Source: Paraliobacillus ryukyuensis (GTDB taxonomy: Bacteria; Bacillota; Bacilli; Bacillales; Amphibacillaceae). From it: a stretch of 64,000 nt of DNA. The stretch lies in contig NZ_QNRI01000001.1 in NCBI RefSeq assembly GCF_003315295.1, positions 372,001-436,000 on the forward strand, read 5' to 3'. Of the stretch, positions 11,073 to 20,400 are shown piece by piece. The position numbers and the translations under genes were made by a program. Below the pieces are notes generated by a model, which did no database searches, was not told where the DNA came from, and saw only the letters and a program-made list of their open reading frames with translations. Every line of letters begins with the position of its first letter. The first letter of the stretch is position 1.

Positions 11073-12197
11073 CTAATCACCTATTTTTGAAAAAATTATT
11101 TCGTCATCTACGGTAACGATTTTGTCGTACTGCTCGGCAGCTACTTGCTCATATTGAATATCTACTACAGCATTTGAATAGCTTGCTCTTAATTGTTCTG
11201 CCTGCACATGTGTCTTTGAATCTGCTAAGATGCAAATGTGTGGTTTTGCTTGCACCTGTTGCAAATGTTTGGCTAATACATCCACATCAAATGCTAAACC
11301 GACTGCTGAAATTTTCTCATCAAATTGTTCATATAATTTATCATACCGTCCACCAGAGAAACATGTTTCACCGTCAGTTTTGACATACCCTCGAAACATC
11401 GTTCCAGAATAATACGGTAAATTTTTCACACGCCCTAAATCAATAATTACTTCGTCAACACCACTTTGTTCTAATAAATTAGCTAATTCAATGAGATGGT
11501 CTAAAATTTTTGTGAGTTTAGGATTATCTTTCCATATAGATTGATAATTTCGTAATTCAGTAACCGATCCATAAGCATCAACTAATTGGGTTAATTGTGT
11601 TACTTGTTTTTCAGTCCCATGAGCTAAAGCAATTTCATAAACAATATCTCTACGCTTATCATGCATTGCTTCTCGTAATTTTTTTGTATCTGCCTCATCT
11701 AAATTTAGTGAAGCAACTATTTCATCAAAGATCCCTGTATGTCCTAACTCAATCAAATAATTAGAAATGCCTAATTCTTTTAAATAAGCGACTGCTGTCA
11801 GTAGACTCTCCACTTCTCCTAAAAAGGCTTCCGTTCGAATAATTTCAATTCCAGCCTGTTTTGATTCAATACCATCTTTGTCATTTCGAAAGACAGATCC
11901 TTCATAAAACCACTTCGTTTGTGGTGATTGTTGTTTCATTAAGGCACGAGCAATCGCTGTCGTCCAATCCACTCGAAGAACCTCGATTTCTCCATCACGA
12001 TTAAACCACTTCAACATCCGATGCAGCTTCATGCCTACATGTTTGTTCGTAAACGTAGTTGCGTATTCGACCACAGGCGTAGCAATTGCTTTAAAATTCC
12101 TCGCTTGCGCAATTTCACGAAATATTGCTGATGTTGTTGCTTTATTATCTAATATTTCTCCAGTCTCATCTTGGCTACCTTCAGGTAAAAACAACAT
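11073..12197 (-). CDS. hisZ: ATP phosphoribosyltransferase regulatory subunit (HisRS paralogue)
   Basis: A 374-residue class II synthetase-like protein that pairs with short HisG to form the histidine-sensitive hetero-octamer. The N-terminal part shows motif-2-like RVDWTTAIAR and FYEGSVFRND, and the later SGGRYDKLYEQF corresponds to the synthetase motif 3 region. The start at 12197 is chosen because GGAGG lies five bases upstream; a longer frame to 12224 exists but has no such site. First gene of the his operon. I found no T-box consensus (AGGGTGGNACC) in the leader, so control of the operon is not explained by the sequence. Confidence 0.93.
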   Translation of the reverse strand: MLFLPEGSQDETGEILDNKATTSAIFREIAQARNFKAIATPVVEYATTFTNKHVGMKLHRMLKWFNRDGEIEVLRVDWTTAIARALMKQQSPQTKWFYEGSVFRNDKDGIESKQAGIEIIRTEAFLGEVESLLTAVAYLKELGISNYLIELGHTGIFDEIVASLNLDEADTKKLREAMHDKRRDIVYEIALAHGTEKQVTQLTQLVDAYGSVTELRNYQSIWKDNPKLTKILDHLIELANLLEQSGVDEVIIDLGRVKNLPYYSGTMFRGYVKTDGETCFSGGRYDKLYEQFDEKISAVGLAFDVDVLAKHLQQVQAKPHICILADSKTHVQAEQLRASYSNAVVDIQYEQVAAEQYDKIVTVDDEIIFSKIGD

Positions 12198-12477
12198 ACA
12201 CACCTCCGACTGTAACTTTATCACACTACCATTTTACTTAGATAAAGTATTTTTATTGTTATAACCTTATCATGTTAATTGGGGAGAAGTCAACGAAAAC
12301 CTCTTATATCTAGCAAACGATTATATAATCTACTGACCAGTATAACATGTATGAAATCGAGCTATCTTTCTCTCTGCCATAATTGTATAGATAAGGAGAT
12401 ACTTGCATATGCATGTTTTCATCAATAAAAGTTGGAACAAAAGTATTTTTCAGTAATGAATTAGTGATGAGAACATT
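12198..12477. other. hisZ upstream region, no gene supported
   Basis: Noncoding region between hisZ and a degenerate repeat copy. A possible sigma-A promoter for the his operon is TTGACT about 17 bases before an ATAAGG-like -10, near 12265-12295 on the minus strand; this is weak. A 73-codon minus frame at 12310-12531 lacks a ribosome binding site and runs into the repeat, so I do not call it a gene. Confidence 0.4.
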
Positions 12478-12605
12478 ACCATCGCAATTAAGAGTATACT
12501 CGCGTTGTGTAGGATCGAGCTTTGGGCACAAGTTAGACGTTAAAGAGTACGTACCTGGTTTAGTCTAACTTCTTAACGGTTTGCAATTACTCGCCTTATC
12601 AAGTT
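12478..12605. repeat. Degenerate copy of a dispersed structured intergenic repeat
   Basis: Shares blocks with the element at 29260-29425: on the minus strand GAGTAATTGCAAACC against GAGTAATCGCAGTCC, then GTGCCC, then an AACG(C/T)GAGTATA block and TTGCGA(T/C)GG. The central part differs and here carries its own hairpin, AAGTTAGAC (12530-12538) against GTCTAACTT (12563-12571). The stretch 12606-12920 that follows up to hisJ contains no gene that I can support. Confidence 0.5.
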
Positions 12606-12936
12606 ACATTTTTCAAATGAGGCGAATGTCTATAAAACTTTATCACTACTTATGGAAAGAACAGTAACGTACCGACATAAATATCAACAGTGTAAATAAC
12701 TGCTATACAAAATCAATAAATACAAAAGAAATAATACTGTACTTTCTCATAACCAATACTGTAATAGACCAAATTATTAATTAATTTTTATAAGACTTCG
12801 TTCGATTCTATTTCAATAGTTGTAAATGTTCTTGAATAAAACAGATTTAATATTGGTGTCATTTTCAGTCTCAAAAGGAGGTTGCGCTTTTTCTGCTAGT
12901 AAGTTTAAGGTAGAATAAGATTAGGAGGGATGTGAT

Positions 12937-13764
12937 GTGCAGCAACCAGGAGACTTTCATATTCACACGAATTATTGTCCACATGGTACGACTGATTCGA
13001 TGGAAGATTATGTACGGGCAGCGATAAATAAGGGGCTAAAGGCGATAAGTTTTACTGAACACGCCCCATTTCCAAAAGCTTTTACTGATCCTACACCGAC
13101 AAAAGATAGTGCCATGCTTACGGAGGATTTGGAGAAGTATTTTGCAGAGGGCAATCGATTAAAAAAACGTTATCAAGACAAAATCAACATATACGTTGGA
13201 TTTGAATTGGATTACATTATAGGCTTCGAAAAAGAAACAAAAACATTTTTAGATACATATGGTGAACAAATGGGTGATGGGATATTATCCGTGCACATGC
13301 TACAAGCGCCGGATGGTTCATTTGTTTGTTTAGATTATAGTTTAGAGAATTTCGCAAATATTATTGTGCAATTTGGTTCTGTCGATAAGGTTTATCAGGC
13401 TTATTTTAAAACCGTAGCTGCTAGTATAGAAGCTGATCTTGGCAAATATAAGCCGAACCGAATTGGCCACATTAGCTTAATTGAAAAATTTGCCAAAAAA
13501 TATCCTCCGCTAAAAAACTATCAGGATAACTACATGCAATTATTACAGTTGATTAAAAATAATAATTATACATTAGATGCCAATACAGCAGGATTATATA
13601 AAGCGGACTGTGGAAAGATGTATCCACCACAAAATTTAATGGAAATAGCAGATCAAATGGGAATAGCTTTAGTTCCTGGATCGGATAGTCATGCAGCAAA
13701 CACTATAGCTAGAGGGTTCGATCAATTGCCTGCTTCTATATCTTATACTTTTCCTAAGAAATGA
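12937..13764 (+). CDS. hisJ: Histidinol-phosphatase, PHP family
   Basis: A 275-residue PHP-family phosphoesterase that hydrolyses histidinol phosphate, the step missing from the monofunctional HisB. Metal ligands include HIHTNYCPHG near the N-terminus, EHAPF, the HMLQ segment, RIGHISLI, and GSDSHA at the C-terminus. It starts at a GTG seven bases after AGGAGGG; the ATG two bases upstream is in another frame. It is divergent from the his operon and is followed by its own terminator, so it is a separate transcription unit that completes the pathway. Confidence 0.93.
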   Translation: MQQPGDFHIHTNYCPHGTTDSMEDYVRAAINKGLKAISFTEHAPFPKAFTDPTPTKDSAMLTEDLEKYFAEGNRLKKRYQDKINIYVGFELDYIIGFEKETKTFLDTYGEQMGDGILSVHMLQAPDGSFVCLDYSLENFANIIVQFGSVDKVYQAYFKTVAASIEADLGKYKPNRIGHISLIEKFAKKYPPLKNYQDNYMQLLQLIKNNNYTLDANTAGLYKADCGKMYPPQNLMEIADQMGIALVPGSDSHAANTIARGFDQLPASISYTFPKK

Positions 13765-13810
13765 CGGGGATATTTTAATGCTATCCTGTTGGTGACAGTT
13801 TAATTAAAAA

Positions 13811-13851
13811 CGCAAAAGTCTACACAATGCTAGAACTTTTGCGCTTTTTTT
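13811..13851 (+). terminator. Terminator of hisJ
   Basis: CGCAAAAGT (13811-13819) pairs with ACTTTTGCG (13835-13843), followed by a seven-T run. Confidence 0.9.
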
Positions 13852-13895
13852 AAACAAATTTATGTTTTTTAACTTTAACTAAGAAATTTTATTAT

Positions 13896-14042
13896 TTAGT
13901 CGATCTCATGATCAATCGTACCAGCCATATAACCATCTTCAATTTGTTCTCTTGTTTCTTCTAGTGCACGTTGTTCAATACGTAATTCTTCTTCTTTTGA
14001 TAATCGTGTATTGCCAGCTTTTCTTTCTGGTCTTTCAGGCAT
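13896..14042 (-). CDS. Small charged protein, 48 residues, unknown function
   Basis: Open frame with ATG at 14042 and stop at 13896-13898, preceded by GGAGG at eight-base spacing. The product begins MPERPERKAGNTRLSKEEEL and is highly charged, with a predicted helix (residues 15-36) rich in Glu, Arg and Gln and an acidic C-terminus ending DHEID. No membrane segment, signal peptide or cysteine is present. It follows the C45 acyltransferase gene by about 50 bases in the same direction. Its ribosome binding site is locked in a 10-bp hairpin (14049-14081). I do not recognise the family. Coding is supported by start, spacing and composition, not by homology. Confidence 0.62.
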   Translation of the reverse strand: MPERPERKAGNTRLSKEEELRIEQRALEETREQIEDGYMAGTIDHEID

Positions 14043-14048
14043 TAAAAT

Positions 14049-14081
14049 AACCTCCAATCTTTTTTGTTAGTATTGGAGGTT
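14049..14081 (-). promoter_or_regulatory. Hairpin enclosing the Shine-Dalgarno of the 48-residue protein
   Basis: AACCTCCAAT and ATTGGAGGTT form a perfect 10-bp stem (14049-14058 and 14072-14081) with a 13-base loop. On the minus strand the 3' arm contains the GGAGG used by the downstream small gene, so the hairpin would hide it. It could also act as a weak terminator or processing site after the C45 gene, or as a plus-strand terminator (the plus side has a T-rich tail). Confidence 0.55.
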
Positions 14082-14090
14082 TTCTTTTAA

Positions 14091-15143
14091 TTATGCATCT
14101 TGTTTCAACCCATCCATATAAGGCATGTGGGCATCTGTATTGAGTTTACCTTTAATTTTTTTGACCCAGGTATTGTCCCCTTTTAACCATTCTTTAAATG
14201 AAAAGATAACAGGTGGGCGATTATGACCAAGTCCGATTCCGCCTTCAAGTGTCTCTCTATCATAGATAGTCGTGTGCAACGTGCCAGCCGATTGTAAATA
14301 TTTTTCGGAATACACTTCTTTTTCTTTGTTATTTAATAACTCATATGTCGCTTGTTTAGAAGCAGGATTACTCTTTTCTCTTAAGATGTCCATACGACGT
14401 TTGGAGTCGGCCAAATGGTAACGATTTGATTGATGTAAAAGGTCAAAATGATTCGTGCTCATGGTATCCGCTTTGACGCGGACAGCTTCCGAAGTCGCTT
14501 CAATGACATTTCTATTGCCAAATCGATCAGCTATCACATAATTAAACGCTACGCGATGAGGTACTTCTTTTAATAAAGCAATCGCTTCTTCGTTTGACTG
14601 GCACTGTTCCAAAATCATCCGAGTGATAATAGTGGGAATGAATCCATCTCCAGCACCACGTCGGTTAACGAAATTGTAACCCGTCATTAATCCTGTCTCA
14701 TTCATTCCATCTGCTCGTCCTACCATTCGTTGCGAAGGCCCAATTGTTGCATATCCTTGCTTTGGTTGATATAAAACAAATCTGCCTTCATATGTTTTTG
14801 GGTGGAAGTCATAATTACGAACAAGAAAATGGTCTCCCGTTAGAATAGTACATCCAGAACGAACCCATTCTTGTTGATAGCCACTAAAATGAAAGATAGC
14901 TTCTTCAAAAGAAAGTTCCAACCCTTCGGCTAAACCTTTGATTTCTTCTAAAAATTGTGGGAACAAAGATTTAATCCAATCGATTGCTTTCGCTTGATCT
15001 ACTGTATATCTAGGATTTTTTATCGCTTCTTTATTCGTATATATGGAGTGAATCGGCATATTTTTTAACCATTTTCCTTGCTCAAAACCAAAGGAACGAT
15101 AATCGCCCCTATATTGAATAACATCTACATGATAATCTCTCAT
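14091..15143 (-). CDS. C45-family acyl-CoA:6-APA acyltransferase-like N-terminal nucleophile hydrolase
   Basis: A 350-residue protein of the peptidase C45 / acyl-coenzyme A:6-aminopenicillanic acid acyltransferase family, which cleaves or transfers linear amide bonds. The expected self-cleavage site is the Gly-Cys in SGCTILTGD; the cysteine (about residue 98) would become the N-terminal nucleophile. Other family blocks are VRNYDFHP, MVGRADGMNETGLMTGYNFVNRR, and the asparagine-bearing STNHF. I use the second ATG (15143) because AAGGA lies seven bases before it and is too close to the first ATG at 15149. No signal peptide is seen, so it acts in the cytoplasm. Substrate unknown; many Bacillaceae carry such genes without a defined role. 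Confidence 0.85.
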   Translation of the reverse strand: MRDYHVDVIQYRGDYRSFGFEQGKWLKNMPIHSIYTNKEAIKNPRYTVDQAKAIDWIKSLFPQFLEEIKGLAEGLELSFEEAIFHFSGYQQEWVRSGCTILTGDHFLVRNYDFHPKTYEGRFVLYQPKQGYATIGPSQRMVGRADGMNETGLMTGYNFVNRRGAGDGFIPTIITRMILEQCQSNEEAIALLKEVPHRVAFNYVIADRFGNRNVIEATSEAVRVKADTMSTNHFDLLHQSNRYHLADSKRRMDILREKSNPASKQATYELLNNKEKEVYSEKYLQSAGTLHTTIYDRETLEGGIGLGHNRPPVIFSFKEWLKGDNTWVKKIKGKLNTDAHMPYMDGLKQDA

Positions 15144-15324
15144 ATTCATTTCCTTACGTTTATTTAGTCTAGTTGTATGTCGTTAGTCTTCTTAAATTAA
15201 ATAGTTACCAGTACATTATACAATTAACTAAAAATTATAAGCTAATCTATACATTGTATAGAAATCATAGCACGTATTACTTCGAATCAAAAGTAAGTTG
15301 CTTACTTTCTATTATTAAAGCTAA

Positions 15325-15368
15325 TAAAAAAGCGAGGCTTACTCTTATAGAGCAACTCATCGCTTTAT
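15325..15368 (-). terminator. Terminator of the parEC operon
   Basis: On the minus strand AAAGCGATGAGTTGCTC pairs with GAGTAAGCCTCGCTTT (minor mismatches), followed by a T-run, just past the parC stop. Confidence 0.8.
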
Positions 15369-15371
15369 TTA

Positions 15372-17834
15372 TTAATGAAAATCTAATAACTCTTCTTCAA
15401 AAGGTTTCGTGTAATTCGCTTGTTTCCACACATTCACAACATTACCTTTTTCATCTGTATCTAAAACAAAGGAGCCATTACTATAACGATCACTTACACT
15501 CAATTCCATTGGGTAAAGCGTTTGCGCGTTCCCATTAGCTGTAGTCATTTGTACCACATCTGTTTCGTTTACCATCAAGAACCCTACAATACGGTGTGGT
15601 TTTTGTTTTAATTCTCGTAGCATCGCCTGTCCACGTTTCGCACGAGACATCTTGTCAAAATCATTTATGTTCATTCGCTTCGCTGCACCTCTTTGGGTAA
15701 CCGCAACCAAATGTACTGCCGTTTCGGCTGGTTTACATGTTATACCATTCACTACAAATTCATCGTCTTTTAATTGAATCGCCTTTACACCACCTGCACG
15801 TTGTCCCATCGCAGAAACTTCTGATTCACTGTACCAAAGTCCGAAGCCACGATTTGAAGCAATAAATATTTCAGCATTGCCATCCGTTTGTTCCACATTT
15901 ATTAATTCATCGTCACCTTTTAAATTAATAGCAACTAGAGCTTTTGAATACCGTTGGGCTTCATATAGAGCAAGCTCACTCCGTTTGATCATGCCATTTT
16001 TAGTAACAAACACGAGATAACCTTCTGTAAAAGATCTAATTGGGAGAGCTTTAATTATATAATCTCCTTTATTAATGGAAACAATATTAGAGATATGCTG
16101 ACCTAAATCCTTCCACCTTATATCAGGTAACGTATGAACTGGCGCAAAGATATACTTCCCTTTATTTGTAAATAGAAGCACCGTGTCTGTCGTGTTTATT
16201 TCATGGAGTCCAACCAAATGGTCATCATCTTTAATTGCTAGGTCTTCACCATTCGAGGCGGCATAGGAACGTAAACTTGTTCGTTTCACATAGCCATCTC
16301 TAGTAACAGATACTAAGACATCTTCACTTGCCACCATTACCTCTAAATTAATCTTTAGTTCTTCAATCTTGTTTTCAATTTTTGTTAATCGGGGACTATT
16401 ATATTTCTTTTTGATTTCTTTAAGATCTGACTTGATAACAGCTATTAACTGTTTTTCATCATCTAGAATCGCTTGCAACTCGTTAATTTTCTGTTGCAAT
16501 TCTTCTGCTTCTTGTTGTAGTGACGTAATGTCTGTATTTGTTAAGCGATATAACTGTAGATTAACAATTGCCTCCGCTTGTGCTTCCGAAAAATCAAATG
16601 CTGCTTTAATCCGTCGTTTTGCATCTTGTTTATCATTAGAAGCCCGAATCGTAGCAATTAATTCATCTAAAACAGAAATCGCCTTAATTAATCCCTCAAC
16701 GATATGGGAACGATCTTGTGCTTTCTTTAAATCAAAAATTGATTGTCTTGTCATCACTTCTTTTTGGTGGGCAATATACGCATCTAGTAATTCCGTTAGA
16801 CTTAATAATTTTGGTGTTTTATCTTTAATCGCAACCATATTGAAATGATACGTTACTTGAAGGTCTGTATTTTTGTATAAGTAATGTAAAATACCTTCGC
16901 CGTTCGCATCTTTTTTCAATTCAATTACGATACGTAGGCCAGTGCGATCCGTCTCATCACGAACTTCTGCAATTCCTTCTACTTTTCGATCAATACGTAA
17001 TTCATCCATACGCTTAACGAGTGCAGCTTTGTTTACTTCATAAGGGATTTCATCAATAACAATTTGTTCTTTATTCCCTCTGATTGGCTCAATCCAAGCT
17101 TTACCACGAACGACAATTTTTCCTTTACCAGTCTCATAAGCTTGTTGTAAATTTTCAACGCCTTGGATAATGCCACCAGTGGGAAAATCAGGGCCTTTCA
17201 GCACTTTCATTAATTCTTTAATCGTAATAACTGGGTTGTCCATTCGTTTGATTACTGCATCAATGACTTCGCCTATATTATGGGGCGGTATATCAGTAGC
17301 ATAACCTGCTGATATACCTGTTGAACCATTGACAAGTAAATTAGGAAAACGTGCTGGTAATACTACCGGTTCATTAATGGTATCATCAAAGTTTGGCACA
17401 TAATCAACGGTTTCTTTATCAATATCTCGTAGCAACTCAGAAGAAATACTAGAAAGTCGCGCTTCCGTATAACGCATTGCTGCTGGTGGGTCATTATCGA
17501 CACTTCCGTTATTTCCATGCATCTCAACAAGCACGTTCCGTAACTTCCACGTTTGACTTAAACGTACCATAGCTTCATAAACAGAACTATCTCCATGTGG
17601 ATGATAGTTCCCTATTACTGTACCAACTGTTTTTGCCGATTTACGAAACGGTTTATCAAATGTATTTCGTTCTTCATACATCGCAAAAAGAATTCTGCGT
17701 TGTACCGGTTTCAATCCATCACGCGCATCTGGTAATGCACGATCTTGAATAATATATTTGCTATAACGACCAAAACGGTCGCCGATCACCTCTTCTAAAG
17801 GTAAATCAAGAAAATTTTCGATTGACGATGTCAA
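15372..17834 (-). CDS. parC: DNA topoisomerase IV subunit A
   Basis: An 820-residue subunit that breaks and rejoins DNA to decatenate sister chromosomes. The catalytic tyrosine is Tyr122 in [11 protein letters not shown]. The quinolone-resistance region [13 protein letters not shown] (residues 78-90) keeps the serine (Ser83/84) and Glu87, the usual sensitive-type residues. The C-terminal half carries the beta-pinwheel repeats. It lies 15 bases downstream of parE and is followed by a terminator; a two-gene operon as in B. subtilis. Confidence 0.97.
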   Translation of the reverse strand: MTSSIENFLDLPLEEVIGDRFGRYSKYIIQDRALPDARDGLKPVQRRILFAMYEERNTFDKPFRKSAKTVGTVIGNYHPHGDSSVYEAMVRLSQTWKLRNVLVEMHGNNGSVDNDPPAAMRYTEARLSSISSELLRDIDKETVDYVPNFDDTINEPVVLPARFPNLLVNGSTGISAGYATDIPPHNIGEVIDAVIKRMDNPVITIKELMKVLKGPDFPTGGIIQGVENLQQAYETGKGKIVVRGKAWIEPIRGNKEQIVIDEIPYEVNKAALVKRMDELRIDRKVEGIAEVRDETDRTGLRIVIELKKDANGEGILHYLYKNTDLQVTYHFNMVAIKDKTPKLLSLTELLDAYIAHQKEVMTRQSIFDLKKAQDRSHIVEGLIKAISVLDELIATIRASNDKQDAKRRIKAAFDFSEAQAEAIVNLQLYRLTNTDITSLQQEAEELQQKINELQAILDDEKQLIAVIKSDLKEIKKKYNSPRLTKIENKIEELKINLEVMVASEDVLVSVTRDGYVKRTSLRSYAASNGEDLAIKDDDHLVGLHEINTTDTVLLFTNKGKYIFAPVHTLPDIRWKDLGQHISNIVSINKGDYIIKALPIRSFTEGYLVFVTKNGMIKRSELALYEAQRYSKALVAINLKGDDELINVEQTDGNAEIFIASNRGFGLWYSESEVSAMGQRAGGVKAIQLKDDEFVVNGITCKPAETAVHLVAVTQRGAAKRMNINDFDKMSRAKRGQAMLRELKQKPHRIVGFLMVNETDVVQMTTANGNAQTLYPMELSVSDRYSNGSFVLDTDEKGNVVNVWKQANYTKPFEEELLDFH

Positions 17835-17849
17835 CTGTACTTCCTCCTC

Positions 17850-19802
17850 TTACGTATGGATATTTTCATTATCCATAATATTTGCATCTTCTTGTAAGCC
17901 GAATGCTACATGGGATTCAATCCATTTCCTTCGGGGCGCAACTTTATCTCCCATAAGTGTAGCTACACGTCGTTCTGCACGAGCAAGATCATCAATAGTA
18001 ACTCGTATTAATGTTCTTGATTCTGGATTCATTGTCGTTTCCCAAAGTTGATCAGCATTCATCTCGCCTAGTCCCTTATAACGCTGTAAAATATAACCGT
18101 TTTTCAGCTTTTTGGTCACTTCTTGCATTTCTTCTTCATTCCATGCATAGTGAATCTCTTCTTTTTTACCTTTTCCTTTAGAGATCTTATATAAGGGTGG
18201 TAATGCAATATAGACTTTTCCTGTTTCAATTAGAGGTCGCATATAACGATAGAAAAAGGTAAGTAATAGTACTTGAATGTGTGCCCCATCTGTGTCAGCG
18301 TCTGTCATAATGATAATTTTATCATATTGGATGTCCTCCGTATTAAAATCACCACCAACACCAGCACCAATCGTATGAATAATCGTCGAAATTTCTTCAT
18401 TTTTTAATACATCAGCTAATTTAGCTTTTTCTGTATTGATAACCTTACCTCGTAAAGGCAATACAGCTTGAAATTTACGATCACGTCCTTGCTTTGCTGA
18501 ACCACCAGCTGAATCACCTTCGACAAGGTATAATTCATTTTTATCAGCATTTTTAGACTGTGCTGGTGTTAACTTACCACTTAATAAAGCATCTTTTCTT
18601 TTCCTTTTTTTACCTGAACGCGCTTCTTCACGCGCTTTGCGTGCAGCTTCTCTTGCTTCTTTGGCTCGAACAGCTTTTTTCAATAGCATGGAGGCGGTGT
18701 CTGGGTTTTCTTCAAGGAAATAAGCTAAATTCTCTGACACAACAGCATCAACGGCAGAACGAGCTTCTGAAGTACCTAATTTTCCTTTAGTTTGTCCTTC
18801 AAATTGTAATTTCGCTTCTGGAATGCGGACAGAAACGATCGCTGTAAAACCTTCGCGAATATCATTACCTTCAAGGTTTTTATCTTTTTCTTTCAACAGA
18901 TTATTTTTTCGGGCATATTCATTAAAGACTCTAGTAATAGCAGTTCTTGCTCCTGATTCATGCGTACCACCATCTTTTGTTCGGACATTATTAACAAATG
19001 ATAGCATGTTTTCGGCATACCCATCATTAAATTGAAAAGCAAAATCTATCTCCAATTCCTGTTGTTCTCCTTCGAAGGAAACGACAGAGTGAAGTGCATC
19101 TTTTTCTTCGTTTAAGTAAGTAACAAACGATTTCAGTCCTTCAGGATAGCAAAATGAAGCTGTTTCGTCTTGTCGTTCGTCTTCTAAAATAATCTCTAAT
19201 CCCTTTAATAAAAATGCAGCCTCACGTAATCTTTCTGCTAGAATATCATATTGAAATGTTGTGGTCGAAAAAATAGTTGAATCAGGTTTGAAATGGATAA
19301 TCGTACCTGTTTTCCTTGTTTTTCCGATCGTCTCTAAATCGGTGTCTGCTACGCCGCCATTTCGAAATGTTTGCTGATAAATCGATCCTTCACGATGGAT
19401 TGTCACTGTTAACCATTCGGATAAAGCATTAACTACTGAAGCACCAACACCATGTAAACCACCTGAGGTTTTGTAACCACCCTGACCGAACTTACCACCA
19501 GCGTGTAATACCGTTAAAATAACTTCTGGTGTAGGTCTACCTGTACGGTGCATGCCAGTTGGCATACCACGTCCTTCGTCCATTACGGAAATACTATTAT
19601 CTTTATGTACTTTTACAGTGATTTTTGTTCCGAATCCTGCTAATGCTTCATCTACAGCGTTATCTACTATTTCAAAAACAAGATGGTGTAAGCCTCTTGC
19701 GTCTGTACTTCCTATATACATACCTGGTCTTTTTCTAACTGCTTCAAGGCCTTCTAAGACTTGAATCGAATCATCAGAATAAACGTTTGTCTGTTTACTC
19801 AA
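17850..19802 (-). CDS. parE: DNA topoisomerase IV subunit B
   Basis: A 650-residue ATPase subunit. The GHKL ATP site is visible in EIVDNAVDEALAG and DEGRGMPTG, the K-loop in GGLHGVGASVVNALS, and the TOPRIM domain in LVEGDSAGGSAKQGRDR and DTDGAHIQ. The start is placed at the TTG at 19802, eight bases after AGGGG and giving the usual N-terminus SKQTNVYSDDSIQVLEGLE; the frame stays open to an ATG at 19838 that has no ribosome binding site and would extend the protein unusually. Confidence 0.95.
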   Translation of the reverse strand: MSKQTNVYSDDSIQVLEGLEAVRKRPGMYIGSTDARGLHHLVFEIVDNAVDEALAGFGTKITVKVHKDNSISVMDEGRGMPTGMHRTGRPTPEVILTVLHAGGKFGQGGYKTSGGLHGVGASVVNALSEWLTVTIHREGSIYQQTFRNGGVADTDLETIGKTRKTGTIIHFKPDSTIFSTTTFQYDILAERLREAAFLLKGLEIILEDERQDETASFCYPEGLKSFVTYLNEEKDALHSVVSFEGEQQELEIDFAFQFNDGYAENMLSFVNNVRTKDGGTHESGARTAITRVFNEYARKNNLLKEKDKNLEGNDIREGFTAIVSVRIPEAKLQFEGQTKGKLGTSEARSAVDAVVSENLAYFLEENPDTASMLLKKAVRAKEAREAARKAREEARSGKKRKRKDALLSGKLTPAQSKNADKNELYLVEGDSAGGSAKQGRDRKFQAVLPLRGKVINTEKAKLADVLKNEEISTIIHTIGAGVGGDFNTEDIQYDKIIIMTDADTDGAHIQVLLLTFFYRYMRPLIETGKVYIALPPLYKISKGKGKKEEIHYAWNEEEMQEVTKKLKNGYILQRYKGLGEMNADQLWETTMNPESRTLIRVTIDDLARAERRVATLMGDKVAPRRKWIESHVAFGLQEDANIMDNENIHT

Positions 19803-19931
19803 TGTAAGTGCCCCTTTCTCCAAACACACTAGTAACATTCCCTATGTTACCATAATTTCTTGAAATATCTATATGTTAGAACAAATGTTTGATTTCGTAA
19901 AGTGTCTATTTGCACGATTTGTAACTTAACA

Positions 19932-19964
19932 ATGAAAAATCTCTGTCGAAACAGAGATTTTTTA
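19932..19964. terminator. Bidirectional-looking terminator between yneT and parE
   Basis: A 12-bp perfect stem, AAAAATCTCTGT with ACAGAGATTTTT (19935-19946 and 19951-19962), with a four-base loop (CGAA as read on the plus strand) and T-runs on both strands. It ends the minus-strand yneT transcript. Confidence 0.9.
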
Positions 19965-19970
19965 CTGTAC

Positions 19971-20384
19971 TTATTTAGTTAGCGCGTGTGCGACTTTAAT
20001 ACACATATCCATAATAACGGAAAAGCCTTGATCTGTTAACCACTCGTAGGTTTCTTGATCAAAAATTCCTTGCTGGGCCCAGAAAACACGTGCATTGGTT
20101 TGGAGCGCTTCTTTAGCGACATCTTTTAGAAAAACAGATCTTCTAAACACGTTAATAATATCAAATTCTTCTGGTACGTCTTGTAAAGAAGGATAAGCTT
20201 TTTCTCCTAATGCTTCCTCAATGGTCGGATTAATAGGTATAATCCGATACCCATTCGTTTGCATTGCTTTTGATACTTGATAGGAAGTTCGTTCTGGATT
20301 ATCGGATAAACCTACCACAGCAATCGTTTTCGCGTTATCTAAAATCGTTTTTATTTCTTCTTTTGACGGATGTTGATAATCCAT
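19971..20384 (-). CDS. yneT: CoA-binding domain protein YneT
   Basis: A 137-residue single-domain Rossmann-fold protein of the CoA-binding family related to the N-terminus of succinyl-CoA synthetase alpha. The nucleotide loop is IAVVGLSDNPERTSYQV near residues 20-36, and the conserved tail shows WAQQGI and MDMCIKVAHA. Position next to parE and plsY matches B. subtilis yneT. Biochemical role is unknown even in model species. It begins 17 bases past the permease stop, so it may be read through from that operon. Confidence 0.9.
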   Translation of the reverse strand: MDYQHPSKEEIKTILDNAKTIAVVGLSDNPERTSYQVSKAMQTNGYRIIPINPTIEEALGEKAYPSLQDVPEEFDIINVFRRSVFLKDVAKEALQTNARVFWAQQGIFDQETYEWLTDQGFSVIMDMCIKVAHALTK

Positions 20385-20400
20385 GTGACATGTCTCCTTA

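Noticed and set aside
12310..12531. 73-codon minus-strand frame upstream of hisZ, possible leader peptide
   Set aside because: No ribosome binding site, few histidine codons, and it runs into the degenerate repeat; not an attenuator leader.
12198..12936. T-box or other riboswitch for the his operon
   Set aside because: No AGGGTGGNACC-type T-box core was found on the minus strand upstream of hisZ.
16369..16848. 159-codon plus-strand frame
   Set aside because: Antisense shadow of parC; hydrophobic by codon complement, no start signals.
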